Shown piece by piece: positions 23,727-32,959 of a stretch of DNA of 64,000 bases; within the stretch, counting starts at the first letter, position 1; each line of letters begins with the position of its first letter. The translations under genes and the position numbers were made by a program. This DNA is from Chryseobacterium sp. (GTDB lineage Bacteria; Bacteroidota; Bacteroidia; Flavobacteriales; Weeksellaceae): NCBI GenBank assembly GCA_031277615.1, contig JAITMC010000026.1, forward strand, positions 124,001 to 188,000, read 5' to 3'. A model generated the notes under the pieces. It was not told the origin of the DNA. It did not search any database and saw nothing but the letters and a program-made list of their open reading frames with translations.

Positions 23727-26540
23727 ATGGACAGATTTTCATTCCTAAACGCAGCTCATTCTCAGTTAATTGAGGATTTATACCAACAGTACTTAAAATT
23801 CCCGGATTCTTTAGAGCCATCATGGAAGGCCTTTTTTCAAGGTTTCGACTTTGCTTTGGAGAACTACGGAGATGACGATAACATCCAATACATCCAGGCT
23901 CCGGCCAGCGCTGCTCCGGCAGTACAGCAGATCTCTCAGGCCGTGGCTGGAGGAGAGGTGCCTGAGCACATCAAAAAAGAATTCAAGGTGGTAAACCTTA
24001 TCGAGGCTTACAGAACCAGAGGACATTTGTTTACCAAAACAAACCCAGTTAGAGAAAGAAGACACTATACACCAACTTTAGATATCGAAAACTTCGGTTT
24101 AACTAAAGAGGATCTGAATATCAAATTCAACTGTGCCGTTGAAACAGGAATGAAAGAGCCTGCTACACTGGCCGACTTAATCAAGCATCTTGAAAATATC
24201 TACTGCGACTCTATCGGAGTGGAATATACATACATCAACAATGTTGAAGAGAAAGATTTCATCAAAAGATGGCTTCAGGTAAACGAAAATCATCCAAGCC
24301 TTTCTGCCAATGAAAAAACAGAAATCTTATTAAAATTAAATCAGGCAGTAGCCTTTGAAAATTACCTTCATACAAAATTCGTAGGACAGAAAAGATTCTC
24401 CCTGGAAGGAGGTGAAACTTTAATCCCTGCTCTGGACCAGCTGATCTCAAGATCTTCTCAGTTAGGAGTAGATGAAGTGGTTTTAGGAATGGCCCACAGA
24501 GGAAGACTGAATGTACTTTCCAATATCTTCGGAAAATCATACAAGCAGATCTTCTCGGAATTTGAAGGAAAAGAATTTGAAGAAGATGTATTCTCCGGGG
24601 ATGTTAAATATCACTTAGGATCCTCTAAAAAAATCAAAACAGCTTCAGGAGAAGAAGTTTGCATCAACCTTACGCCGAACCCGTCTCACCTTGAAACCGT
24701 AGCAGCTCTTGTAGAAGGGATCTGCCGTGCAAAAGTAGACGATAAGTATAAAGATTACTCTAAAGTTTTACCAATTATCATTCACGGTGACGGTGCTATC
24801 GCAGGACAGGGTATTGCTTATGAAGTCGCTCAGATGATGACACTGGAAGGATACAGAACAGGAGGAACTGTTCACATTGTGGTTAATAACCAGGTATCTT
24901 TCACCACCAACTTCCATGACGCAAGATCTTCAACATACTGTACAGATATTGCAAAAGTGACGGAATCTCCTGTAATGCACGTGAATGCTGATGATGCGGA
25001 AGCGGTTGTACATGCGATCCACTTTGCGGCTGATTTCAGAGCAAAATTCGGAAAAGACGTATACATCGACCTTTTAGGATACAGAAAATACGGTCACAAC
25101 GAAGGGGATGAGCCAAGATTCACCCAGCCTAACCTTTACAAGGCGATCTCTAAGCATCCTAACCCAAGAGAAATTTATAAAGATAAACTCATCAACGACA
25201 GTGTTATTTCCAACGATATCATCAAAAAAATGGAGGTTGATTTCAAAGCACTTTTAGATAAAGACTTTGATGCTTCCAAAGAGATTGAGAAAAACGTAAT
25301 GGATGTGTTCATGTCTGAAGATTGGGTAAACTATCCAATCGGAAAGAGAGGAGCGGTTCAGTTACCTGTGGACACTAAATATGACTTAGCTAAACTGAAA
25401 GAATTAGCTGTTAAAATGTCTACTCTTCCGGCTGATAAGAAATTCATCAACAAGATTACAAGACTTTTCGATAACCGTATCAAAGCGATTGAAGGAAATT
25501 CATTAGACTGGGCTTTAGGAGAGTGGTTAGCCTATGCTACACTTCTTGTGGAGGGCCACAACGTAAGAATCTCCGGAGAAGATGTAGAAAGAGGGACCTT
25601 CTCTCACAGACATGCGGTGGTAAAAACAGAAGATACAGAAGAAGAATATATCCCGTTAAGACACGTTTCAGAAAACAGATTCGATGTATATAACTCTCAC
25701 CTTTCAGAATATGGGGTTCTAGGTTTCGACTACGGTTATGCAATGGCTTCTCCCAATACTTTAACGATCTGGGAAGCTCAGTTCGGAGATTTTGTGAATG
25801 GTGCACAGATTATCGTTGACCAGTATTTAGCGGCAGCAGAAGAAAAATGGAAAATCCAGGACGGATTGGTGATGTTATTGCCTCACGGTTCAGAAGGACA
25901 GGGTGCTGAGCACTCTTCAGCAAGACTGGAGAGATTCTTAACCCTTTGTGCGAATGAAAACATGGTGGTAGCGAATATTACTTCACCAGCCAACTATTTC
26001 CACTTATTGAGAAGACAGTTGAAGTGGGCGTTCAGAAAACCATTGGTTGTAATGAGCCCTAAATCATTATTAAGACATCCTAAAGTGGTTTCTCCGCTTG
26101 AAGATTTTGCCAACGGTTCTTTCCAGCCAATTTTAGATGATCCTACCGCTGATCCTAAAAAAGTAGAAAAATTAGTTCTTTGTTCAGGTAAACTTTATTT
26201 CGAATTACTGGCGAAAAAAGAAGAGCTGAATTGTGAAAATATAGCATTGGTAAGATTCGAGCAGCTATATCCGCTTCAGACGGATGCTATTGAAGCCATC
26301 TTCAGCAAATACGAAAACAGAAAACAACTGGTGTGGGCTCAGGAAGAACCTGAAAACATGGGAGCATGGTCTTATATCTTAAGAAACTTCAGAAATACAG
26401 GAATTGAAGTGATTGCTCCGGTACCAAGCGGTGCTCCGGCTCCGGGAAGCCACAAAATGTTTGAAAAGAACCAGAATGCAGTGATCAACAGAGTTTTCGA
26501 CAGAGACGATGCCCCTGCAAAAAGACCTGTAACAGCCTAA
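23727..26540 (+). CDS. sucA: 2-oxoglutarate dehydrogenase E1 component
   Basis: A 937-residue thiamine-diphosphate enzyme of the TCA cycle. The N-terminus MDRFSFLNAAHSQLIEDLYQ is family-typical. The thiamine-binding half has HGDGAIAGQGIAYE and the conserved GHNEGDEPRFTQP stretch. The C-terminal half has LPHGSEGQGAEHSSAR. It decarboxylates 2-oxoglutarate and passes succinyl to the E2 lipoyl domain encoded by the next gene, 39 bases downstream. Codon use is that of a highly expressed gene. Confidence 0.96.
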   Translation: MDRFSFLNAAHSQLIEDLYQQYLKFPDSLEPSWKAFFQGFDFALENYGDDDNIQYIQAPASAAPAVQQISQAVAGGEVPEHIKKEFKVVNLIEAYRTRGHLFTKTNPVRERRHYTPTLDIENFGLTKEDLNIKFNCAVETGMKEPATLADLIKHLENIYCDSIGVEYTYINNVEEKDFIKRWLQVNENHPSLSANEKTEILLKLNQAVAFENYLHTKFVGQKRFSLEGGETLIPALDQLISRSSQLGVDEVVLGMAHRGRLNVLSNIFGKSYKQIFSEFEGKEFEEDVFSGDVKYHLGSSKKIKTASGEEVCINLTPNPSHLETVAALVEGICRAKVDDKYKDYSKVLPIIIHGDGAIAGQGIAYEVAQMMTLEGYRTGGTVHIVVNNQVSFTTNFHDARSSTYCTDIAKVTESPVMHVNADDAEAVVHAIHFAADFRAKFGKDVYIDLLGYRKYGHNEGDEPRFTQPNLYKAISKHPNPREIYKDKLINDSVISNDIIKKMEVDFKALLDKDFDASKEIEKNVMDVFMSEDWVNYPIGKRGAVQLPVDTKYDLAKLKELAVKMSTLPADKKFINKITRLFDNRIKAIEGNSLDWALGEWLAYATLLVEGHNVRISGEDVERGTFSHRHAVVKTEDTEEEYIPLRHVSENRFDVYNSHLSEYGVLGFDYGYAMASPNTLTIWEAQFGDFVNGAQIIVDQYLAAAEEKWKIQDGLVMLLPHGSEGQGAEHSSARLERFLTLCANENMVVANITSPANYFHLLRRQLKWAFRKPLVVMSPKSLLRHPKVVSPLEDFANGSFQPILDDPTADPKKVEKLVLCSGKLYFELLAKKEELNCENIALVRFEQLYPLQTDAIEAIFSKYENRKQLVWAQEEPENMGAWSYILRNFRNTGIEVIAPVPSGAPAPGSHKMFEKNQNAVINRVFDRDDAPAKRPVTA

Positions 26541-26579
26541 TTTAAATAATAATCAATTAAAAAATAAAAAATACTCAAT

Positions 26580-27833
26580 ATGTCAGTTTTAGAAATGAAA
26601 GTTCCTTCACCGGGCGAATCCATTACAGAAGTTGAAATTGCAACTTGGCTTGTAAAAGATGGTGATTATGTAGAAAAAGATCAACCTATCGCTGAAGTAG
26701 ACTCAGATAAAGCAACGCTGGAATTGCCTGCAGAACAAAGTGGTATCATCACTTTAAAAGCAGAAGAAGGTGATGTAGTGCAGGTAGGTCAGGTAGTTTG
26801 TTTAATTGATATGGATGCTGCAAGACCAGAAGGTGCTGCACCTGCTGCTGAAGCTCCAAAACAGGAAGAGGCTCCAAAAGCCGCTGAACCTGCTAAACAG
26901 GAAGCTCCGAAACCGGCTGCTCCAGCTGCTGCTCCAACAACTTATGCTACAGGAGCGCCGTCTCCGGCTGCTAAGAAAATCCTTGACGAAAAAGGAATGG
27001 ATGCTGCTCAGGTTTCAGGAACAGGAAGAGACGGAAGAATCACTAAAACTGATGCTGAATTAGCTGCAGTTCCTGCATTGGGAGGAAGTCCTCTTACGGC
27101 TACTGGTTCCAGATCTACCACAACCACCAAACTTTCAGTTTTAAGAAGAAAAATCGCTCAGAGATTGGTTTCTGTGAAGAATGAAACGGCGATGTTAACA
27201 ACTTTCAATGAAGTTGACATGTCTGAGATCTTCAGATTAAGAAAGCAATATAAAGAAGAATTTGCTCAGAAACACGGAGTGGGACTTGGGTTCATGTCTT
27301 TCTTTACTAAAGCGGTTACAAGAGCATTGGAAATGTATCCTGATGTAAACGCATCTATCGACGGAGATTTCAAAGTAAACTATGACTTCTGCGATATTTC
27401 AATTGCTGTTTCAGGTCCTAAAGGATTAATGGTTCCTGTATTGAGAAATGCAGAAAATATGTCTTTCAGTGCTGTTGAAGCCAACATCAAAGACCTTGCG
27501 ACCAAAGTAAGAGACGGTAAAATTACGGTTGATGAAATGACGGGGGGTACTTTCACCATTACCAACGGAGGTACTTTCGGATCAATGATGTCTACTCCGA
27601 TCATCAACCCTCCGCAATCTGCAATCCTTGGAATGCACAACATCATCCAGAGACCGGTAGCGGTTGACGGGCAGGTTGTGATCAGACCGATGATGTATGT
27701 TGCCATGTCTTATGACCACAGAATTATCGACGGAAAAGAATCTGTAGGATTCCTTGTAGCGGTAAAAGAAGGTATCGACAATCCTGTTGGAGTATTGATG
27801 GGAGGTGACGAAAGAAAAGGCCTTGGCTTATAA
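26580..27833 (+). CDS. sucB: Dihydrolipoyl succinyltransferase (E2 of 2-oxoglutarate dehydrogenase)
   Basis: A 417-residue E2. It has one lipoyl domain (lipoylated Lys44 in DSDKATLE), then an Ala/Pro/Lys/Glu-rich flexible linker (about 80-125). The peripheral-subunit-binding domain follows ([12 protein letters not shown] to [10 protein letters not shown]), and then the catalytic domain with [10 protein letters not shown] near the C-terminus. It moves the succinyl group to CoA. It is co-transcribed with sucA and ends at a good terminator. The E3 gene is not in this window. Confidence 0.96.
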   Translation: MSVLEMKVPSPGESITEVEIATWLVKDGDYVEKDQPIAEVDSDKATLELPAEQSGIITLKAEEGDVVQVGQVVCLIDMDAARPEGAAPAAEAPKQEEAPKAAEPAKQEAPKPAAPAAAPTTYATGAPSPAAKKILDEKGMDAAQVSGTGRDGRITKTDAELAAVPALGGSPLTATGSRSTTTTKLSVLRRKIAQRLVSVKNETAMLTTFNEVDMSEIFRLRKQYKEEFAQKHGVGLGFMSFFTKAVTRALEMYPDVNASIDGDFKVNYDFCDISIAVSGPKGLMVPVLRNAENMSFSAVEANIKDLATKVRDGKITVDEMTGGTFTITNGGTFGSMMSTPIINPPQSAILGMHNIIQRPVAVDGQVVIRPMMYVAMSYDHRIIDGKESVGFLVAVKEGIDNPVGVLMGGDERKGLGL

Positions 27834-27860
27834 TTTAATAGAATTATAATATAACTTTAC

Positions 27861-27889
27861 AATCTCGCCTCAAAAAAGGCGAGATTTTT
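27861..27889 (+). terminator. Terminator after sucAB
   Basis: A 10-bp perfect stem (27861-27870 with 27877-27886), 6-base loop and T5 tract. Confidence 0.85.
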
Positions 27890-27913
27890 GTATTTATTAA
27901 GAAAATACTTAAA

Positions 27914-28303
27914 ATGATGTTCTCTAAAGTGACTTCTAATATCAAAGTTTCAGTAATTCCTGAATATGATAGTAAAAACAGTTATCCATCTGAAAACCGT
28001 TATGTCTTCAAGTATACGATTACCATAGAGAATGACGGATCCTTTCCGATCAAAGTGCTTAAAAGAAAATGGCTGATCTTTGACGTAGGTTTTGGATACA
28101 CCGAAATTATTGGCGATGGGGTAATCGGATTAACTCCCGAAATCTCTGTAGGCGAAAATTTCGCTTATTTCTCCAATGTAATGCTCCGGTCCGGTGTAGG
28201 AAATATGAGTGGAAAATACCAGGTTAAAAACATGGAAACACAGGAAATATTCGATATTGATATCCCTAAGTTTAACCTGCTGTCTGAAGTTTTAAGCAAC
28301 TAA
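27914..28303 (+). CDS. apaG: ApaG-domain protein
   Basis: A 129-residue protein with the full ApaG domain: YVFKYTITIENDG, KRKWLIFD and the late GVGNMSGKYQ segment are characteristic. The fold is fibronectin-III-like. ApaG has been linked to cobalt/magnesium efflux in enterobacteria, but its biochemical role is uncertain. It stands alone downstream of sucAB and converges on the exonuclease gene. Two adjacent ATGs (27914, 27917) could both serve as start. Confidence 0.9.
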   Translation: MMFSKVTSNIKVSVIPEYDSKNSYPSENRYVFKYTITIENDGSFPIKVLKRKWLIFDVGFGYTEIIGDGVIGLTPEISVGENFAYFSNVMLRSGVGNMSGKYQVKNMETQEIFDIDIPKFNLLSEVLSN

Positions 28304-28334
28304 GTCATAACCTGAGAGCTGAGATTCAGAAATG

Positions 28335-28889
28335 TCAGAGTTTTTTAATCTTGGCTTTCATCACCTCGTGAACCTCTTCATTCGTGGTCAGAAACAGCTT
28401 TTCAAAAGCCAGTAACGAAATTTTGGCACAAACCTCTGCATCGGCGCCCGCCCGGTGATGGTTGAATTCAATCTGATGATATTCTGCCAAAGGCTTCAAA
28501 CCGTATTTGGGAAGATAATTCCATGATTTTTTCGCCAGCTGTATGCTGCACAGATAATTCAGTTTGGGAGTAAACATTCCGTAATGCTCAAAACAGCCTC
28601 TTAAAACACCCGCATCAAAACCTGCATTGTGGGCAATCATCAGGGATCCGTACATCATTTCCTGAGCTTCGTACCAGATTTCATCAAAAGTGGGTGCATC
28701 TTTCACATCTTCAGGCGTTATACCGTGTACATCAATATTGAATCTGCTGAAATAAGGAAAACTCGGTGGCTTGATCAGCCATGTTTTGGTTTCCACAATT
28801 TTAGAATCCTGAACAATACAGATTCCCATCTCACAGGCTGAGCTTTTCTCATGGGTTGCCGTTTCAAAATCTATAGCGCAGAAATCCAT
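28335..28889 (-). CDS. DnaQ-like 3'-5' exonuclease (DEDDh)
   Basis: A 184-residue protein with all DEDDh residues: Asp7 and Glu9 (AIDFETA), Asp92 (HNAGFDAG), His145 and Asp150 (HRAGAD). This is an exonuclease domain alone, without polymerase or helicase, similar to DNA polymerase III epsilon-like or RNase T-like proteins. It probably trims DNA or RNA 3' ends in repair or turnover; which one cannot be told. Confidence 0.88.
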   Translation of the reverse strand: MDFCAIDFETATHEKSSACEMGICIVQDSKIVETKTWLIKPPSFPYFSRFNIDVHGITPEDVKDAPTFDEIWYEAQEMMYGSLMIAHNAGFDAGVLRGCFEHYGMFTPKLNYLCSIQLAKKSWNYLPKYGLKPLAEYHQIEFNHHRAGADAEVCAKISLLAFEKLFLTTNEEVHEVMKAKIKKL

Positions 28890-28996
28890 TCAGGTAATTT
28901 GATATTTAAAGTTTGAGTTTAATGGGGTGAAGTTATCACATTTTATGATCTTAAGAAAGCTTAATGATCACCATTCTTTCTATTTTTCTTAAGCTT

Positions 28997-29983
28997 TTAC
29001 TGTTTTTTATTCCCCCCTAAAAAATGTCGAAAGATCAGCCATTTCGTTTGGTAGAATTCGTTTTTCTGATGATTCTGACGAAGCTTCCATGTTCCGGCAG
29101 CCTGGCCATAAAACCCGAAGTGAGCTCTTACCACGGCCCAAAGATGCGGAAATCCCTGTTTTAAACCAAAATAGATTCCGGCAATACCATCCAGGCAGAG
29201 TCTGAAAAATATAAGCCAGATCAGCCTCGGGAAAGGAAGGTTTTTCAGCAGCATGGAAAGGTTATTCCTGATGTTGAGATACGTTTTCTGAGCGCTTTGC
29301 TTATTCAGAGTTCCGCCTCCTACATGATACACTGTGGATTTCCCGGTATAAAATATCTTTTTTCCGGAGTTAATCAGCCTCCAGCAGAGGTCGATTTCTT
29401 CCTGATGGGCAAAAAAACGTTCATCAAAACCTTTCTGCTCCCAAAAATCTTTTGAACGGATAAAAAGACAGCAGCCGGATGCCCAGAATATTTCTGTTTC
29501 ATCGTCATACTGGCCTTTGTCCTCTTCCAGATCATCAAAAACACGTCCGCGGCAGTAGGGATAGCCTAAATTATCGATCAGTCCGCCGCCGGCTCCGGCA
29601 AATTCAAAGTATTTCTTATCGTTAAAAGACAGAATTTTAGGCTGTACTGCAGCAATGGAAGCCTCTTTTTCAAATACTTTCATCACCGGATCAATCCAGT
29701 TTTCTGTGACCTCCACATCCGAATTCAAAAGACAATAAAATTCGTTGCCGACCTCTTTCAAACCTTCATTATAACCTCCTGCAAAGCCGTAATTTTTATT
29801 GTTTTTAATAATTTTTACGCCAGCGTAATTGGTCTGTAGAAAAGCAATGGAATCATCCGTAGAAAGATTGTCAATCACATATATATCAGCTTCCTGAGAA
29901 AATCTGACTACCTGGGGAAGAAACTGTTCAAGCCATTTTCTGCCATTCCAGTTCAGAATGACAATTCCTAATTTTTTCTGCAT
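28997..29983 (-). CDS. Family 2 glycosyltransferase
   Basis: A 328-residue inverting glycosyltransferase. The GT-A fold is shown by VILNWNG at the start, YVIDNLSTDDS, the DxD-like LNSDVEV (about residue 90) and HQEEIDLCWR (catalytic acidic pair). It resembles rhamnosyl- and mannosyl-transferases of cell-surface glycan synthesis. It has one probable C-terminal membrane-associated stretch. It starts 6 bases after the acyltransferase gene stop, so both may act in envelope lipid or polysaccharide synthesis. Confidence 0.88.
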   Translation of the reverse strand: MQKKLGIVILNWNGRKWLEQFLPQVVRFSQEADIYVIDNLSTDDSIAFLQTNYAGVKIIKNNKNYGFAGGYNEGLKEVGNEFYCLLNSDVEVTENWIDPVMKVFEKEASIAAVQPKILSFNDKKYFEFAGAGGGLIDNLGYPYCRGRVFDDLEEDKGQYDDETEIFWASGCCLFIRSKDFWEQKGFDERFFAHQEEIDLCWRLINSGKKIFYTGKSTVYHVGGGTLNKQSAQKTYLNIRNNLSMLLKNLPFPRLIWLIFFRLCLDGIAGIYFGLKQGFPHLWAVVRAHFGFYGQAAGTWKLRQNHQKNEFYQTKWLIFRHFLGGNKKQ

Positions 29984-29989
29984 CTGCCG

Positions 29990-30874
29990 CTATTTTTTTT
30001 CAGAATCAAACGTTTTGATAGAATCCTGATATTTCCATTTCCGATGGGACCACAGATAATTATCCGGTCTTTTATGGAGGGTATTTTCTAAAAGCTTATG
30101 AAATTTCTTCACCACTTCATGTTCCACGAATTTTTCTCCGTCAGGATAAATCCTGTGATAATTTACCTGGTAATAGCCGCGTTTCACCTTTTTCATCTCA
30201 CAGTAGATAAAAGCAAGATCCATTCTGGTTGCCAGCTTATCATAACCGATAAATGCAGGCGTCCTTTGGTTCAGGAATTCCAGTCCATAATTGACGTGGG
30301 CAATATGCGGGGTCTGATCTGCCACAAACATATACGCCGAATCTCCGTCATTTTTGGATCTGAAGATATTCATGATTACTTCATTTGCTTCCAGAGCCTC
30401 ATTTCCGAATTTATTCCTGACCTTTTTCATCTGGTTTTCCCAGAAGTCGCTGTTTACTTTCCGGTAAACGGGATGGCAGTGTTTCTGGGGAATAATTCTG
30501 GCCAGCGCATTGATCCATTCCCAGTTAAAAACGTGTCCGGCAAGAAGTATGATATTTTTGCCTTCCGCTTTGGCTTCATGAAACAGTTCCTGGTTGATGT
30601 GCTGCATTCTTACCCTGGATTCGGTCTCAGAAATACTGAAAGATTTAATGGTCTCAACAAGATAGTCGGAAAAGTTACGGTAGAATTTCTTTCTTATTTC
30701 CCGGATTTCCTCTTCCGGCTTGTCCGGAAAAGAATTGCGTAAGTTCTGGGTAATAACCTTCTTTCTGTATCCTACAAAATAATAGTTGAGGAAAAACATA
30801 ACGTCCGAAAAAATATACAATACCTTAAGCGGAAGTTTGGAAATGAAGAATAATATTTTGATTAAGAAATTCAT
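29990..30874 (-). CDS. LpxL/HtrB-like lipid A acyltransferase
   Basis: A 294-residue membrane-associated acyltransferase with an N-terminal hydrophobic helix (about 5-30). The catalytic H-x4-E motif is His114 to Glu119 in LAGHVFNWEWI, followed by FVADQTP. It transfers a secondary acyl chain to lipid A or a related lipid at the inner membrane. A -7 box lies eight bases upstream of the ATG. It is the first gene of a pair with the GT2 gene. Confidence 0.88.
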   Translation of the reverse strand: MNFLIKILFFISKLPLKVLYIFSDVMFFLNYYFVGYRKKVITQNLRNSFPDKPEEEIREIRKKFYRNFSDYLVETIKSFSISETESRVRMQHINQELFHEAKAEGKNIILLAGHVFNWEWINALARIIPQKHCHPVYRKVNSDFWENQMKKVRNKFGNEALEANEVIMNIFRSKNDGDSAYMFVADQTPHIAHVNYGLEFLNQRTPAFIGYDKLATRMDLAFIYCEMKKVKRGYYQVNYHRIYPDGEKFVEHEVVKKFHKLLENTLHKRPDNYLWSHRKWKYQDSIKTFDSEKK

Positions 30875-30882
30875 AAAACACG

Positions 30883-30890
30883 CAAATTTA
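30883..30890 (-). promoter_or_regulatory. -7 box of the lpxL-like gene
   Basis: TAAATTTG on the minus strand, a full match, ends eight bases before the ATG at 30874. No good -33 element is visible. Divergent from the box at 30912. Confidence 0.4.
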
Positions 30891-30911
30891 GTGATAATAA
30901 AATTATGGTTC

Positions 30912-30919
30912 TATTTTTG
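30912..30919 (+). promoter_or_regulatory. -7 box of the thioredoxin-like gene
   Basis: TATTTTTG matches TAnnTTTG, 35 bases before the ATG at 30955. The -33 element is unclear. Confidence 0.4.
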
Positions 30920-30954
30920 CTTGCAATAAGTATTATTTTTTTTATTTTTATGTT

Positions 30955-31527
30955 ATGAAAAATTTAGCAGTTATTGCTTTTCTGGGACTAAGCACATTGG
31001 CTTTTTCTCAGAATACCACAAAAGCGCAGGAAGGAAAGACGCAGGACAATGTTCTCTCTGTAAACCCTGATCAGGCAGTACAGGAAGCGAAGAAGAAAGC
31101 AGGCGAGGAAAAAGCAAAACTTCCAAAACCTTATGATCCGAAAGCGGATGCTCAGGCCGATCTTAATAAATTAATTGCCCAGGCTCAAAAAGAAGGGAAA
31201 AATATCATGATCCAGGCAGGAGGAAACTGGTGTGGATGGTGCTTACGTTTCAATAATTTTGTACAGACCACGGCTGAACTGAAGGAAATTGTAGATAAAA
31301 ATTATTTGTATTATCATTTGAATTTTTCTCCCGATAACGAGAATCCGAAAGTTTTTTCAAAATATATCAATATTAAAGAAAAACAAGGATATCCGTTTTT
31401 CATTGTGCTGGATAAGAATGGAAAGAAAATCCATGTTTTAAAAGACAGTGAGGTATTGGAAGAAGGCAAGGGCTACAGCACAGAAAAAGTGAAAGCGTTC
31501 TTTAATGAATGGGCTCCTAAATCATAA
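30955..31527 (+). CDS. Secreted thioredoxin-fold protein
   Basis: A 190-residue protein with a cleavable signal peptide (residues 1-18, ending AFSQ) and an Ala/Lys-rich linker. The thioredoxin-like domain has the redox pair Cys93-Cys96 in NWCGWC. A cis-Pro region is present in QGYPFFIVLD. It is probably a periplasmic thiol-disulfide protein of the Thioredoxin_7 type. It stands alone, ended by a hairpin terminator. Confidence 0.85.
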   Translation: MKNLAVIAFLGLSTLAFSQNTTKAQEGKTQDNVLSVNPDQAVQEAKKKAGEEKAKLPKPYDPKADAQADLNKLIAQAQKEGKNIMIQAGGNWCGWCLRFNNFVQTTAELKEIVDKNYLYYHLNFSPDNENPKVFSKYINIKEKQGYPFFIVLDKNGKKIHVLKDSEVLEEGKGYSTEKVKAFFNEWAPKS

Positions 31528-31552
31528 AAACCGGAAAATTTCCGGTTTTTTT
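31526..31552 (+). terminator. Terminator between convergent thioredoxin-like and aldehyde dehydrogenase genes
   Basis: A 10-bp stem (31526-31535 with 31541-31550), short loop, with A run and T run on either side. Probably bidirectional. Confidence 0.8.
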
Positions 31553-31554
31553 AT

Positions 31555-32916
31555 TTACAGAAGTTTCCTGATCCAGCTTAATTTTTTATCGGAATACGGC
31601 GGATATTTAAGATCGGGTTCGCCCCAGGTTGTTTTTTCCAGAACGGATTTCTGATGGGAAAATGCTTCAAATCCGTATTTGCCATGATAATTTCCAATAC
31701 CTGAAGCTCCGGTTCCTCCGAATGGAAGATGATCGTTGCTTAAATGCATCACCACATCATTGATGCATCCGCCACCGAAAGAAAGTTTCCGGGTAAAGGC
31801 TTCTTTTTCTTCGGAATTATTACTGAAAAGATAAGCGGCAAGCGGTTTTTCCATCTCCAGAACCGAGTTTATCGCGGTATTGAAGTTTTTAAAAGGAATT
31901 ACAGGAAGGATCGGTCCGAATATTTCTTCCTGCATCACGGGATCTTCCCAGCTGACATGGTGAAGCACAGTAGGCTGGATGAACAGCTTTTCTTCATTAA
32001 AATCTCCTCCGAAGTATACTTTTTCCTGATCAATAAGCCTGATCAGACGCTGGAAATTTCTGGTATTGATGATTCTGGTATATTGTGCTGAGCCGGATTC
32101 ATACTGAAATTCCCGGATGAATTTCCGGAGCATTTCCATGAACTGTTCCTGTACAGATTCTTCCACAAGCAGATAGTCCGGTGCTACACAGGTTTGTCCG
32201 GCATTCAGGAATTTACCCCATACTATCCTCTTGGCAGCCGTTTCAAGATCGGCATTTCCGGTAACAATAGCCGGCGATTTTCCGCCCAGTTCCAGAACAA
32301 CGGGAGTAAGGTGCTCCGCGGCGGCTTTATAAACAATCTTACCAACTTTCGTGCTTCCGGTAAAGAAAATTTTATCGAATCTGGATTTCAGAAGTTCTGT
32401 GGTTTCATCAATACCGCCTTCATAAACATACAGGTATTCAGGAGGAAAATTTCCGTTGATGATTCTGGCCATGGCTTTCATGGTGTGAAAAGCAATTTCA
32501 CTGGGTTTCAGGATACAGCAGTTTCCGGCGGCCATAGCTGCAATCATTGGGGAAAGTGACAGTTGGTAAGGATAATTCCAGGCACCGATGACCAGCACAC
32601 AGCCTAAAGGATCCTGATAAATTCTGCTTTTTCCCGGCTGGTTGACCAGATTGGTACTCACTTTCACGGGTTTTGAAAGGGCATGCATATTCTTTAAATA
32701 ATAGCGGAGATTATTCAGGACAAAAGAAATCTCAGTCGTTAAAGTATCAAACTTTGATTTTCCGAAATCCTGATCTATGGCTTTATACAAAAGATCTTCA
32801 TTTTCTGTGATGAGATCCCGCAGTTTTTCAAGATACATTTTCCTGAATGCGATATTTTTGGTCTGCTGGGTCTTAAAAAATTCCTTCTGACGGGATACGA
32901 TTTCCTGAATTTCCAT
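31555..32916 (-). CDS. Aldehyde dehydrogenase (class 3-like)
   Basis: A 453-residue NAD(P)-dependent enzyme. It has the Rossmann-type FTGSTKVGKIV segment, the general base Glu in VLELGGKSPAIV and the nucleophile Cys in NAGQTCVAPDY. The length and the C-terminal PFGGTGASGIGNYHG motif fit the fatty/aromatic aldehyde dehydrogenase group. It oxidises aldehydes to acids. Transcription is convergent with the thioredoxin-like gene. Confidence 0.92.
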   Translation of the reverse strand: MEIQEIVSRQKEFFKTQQTKNIAFRKMYLEKLRDLITENEDLLYKAIDQDFGKSKFDTLTTEISFVLNNLRYYLKNMHALSKPVKVSTNLVNQPGKSRIYQDPLGCVLVIGAWNYPYQLSLSPMIAAMAAGNCCILKPSEIAFHTMKAMARIINGNFPPEYLYVYEGGIDETTELLKSRFDKIFFTGSTKVGKIVYKAAAEHLTPVVLELGGKSPAIVTGNADLETAAKRIVWGKFLNAGQTCVAPDYLLVEESVQEQFMEMLRKFIREFQYESGSAQYTRIINTRNFQRLIRLIDQEKVYFGGDFNEEKLFIQPTVLHHVSWEDPVMQEEIFGPILPVIPFKNFNTAINSVLEMEKPLAAYLFSNNSEEKEAFTRKLSFGGGCINDVVMHLSNDHLPFGGTGASGIGNYHGKYGFEAFSHQKSVLEKTTWGEPDLKYPPYSDKKLSWIRKLL

Positions 32917-32959
32917 ACATCAAATTTCAGAAATTACAGCAAATTTTCGGCCTAAAATA

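Noticed and set aside
30098-30742. 214-codon plus-strand frame
   Set aside because: Antisense to the lpxL-like gene, whose H-x4-E motif shows which strand is real.
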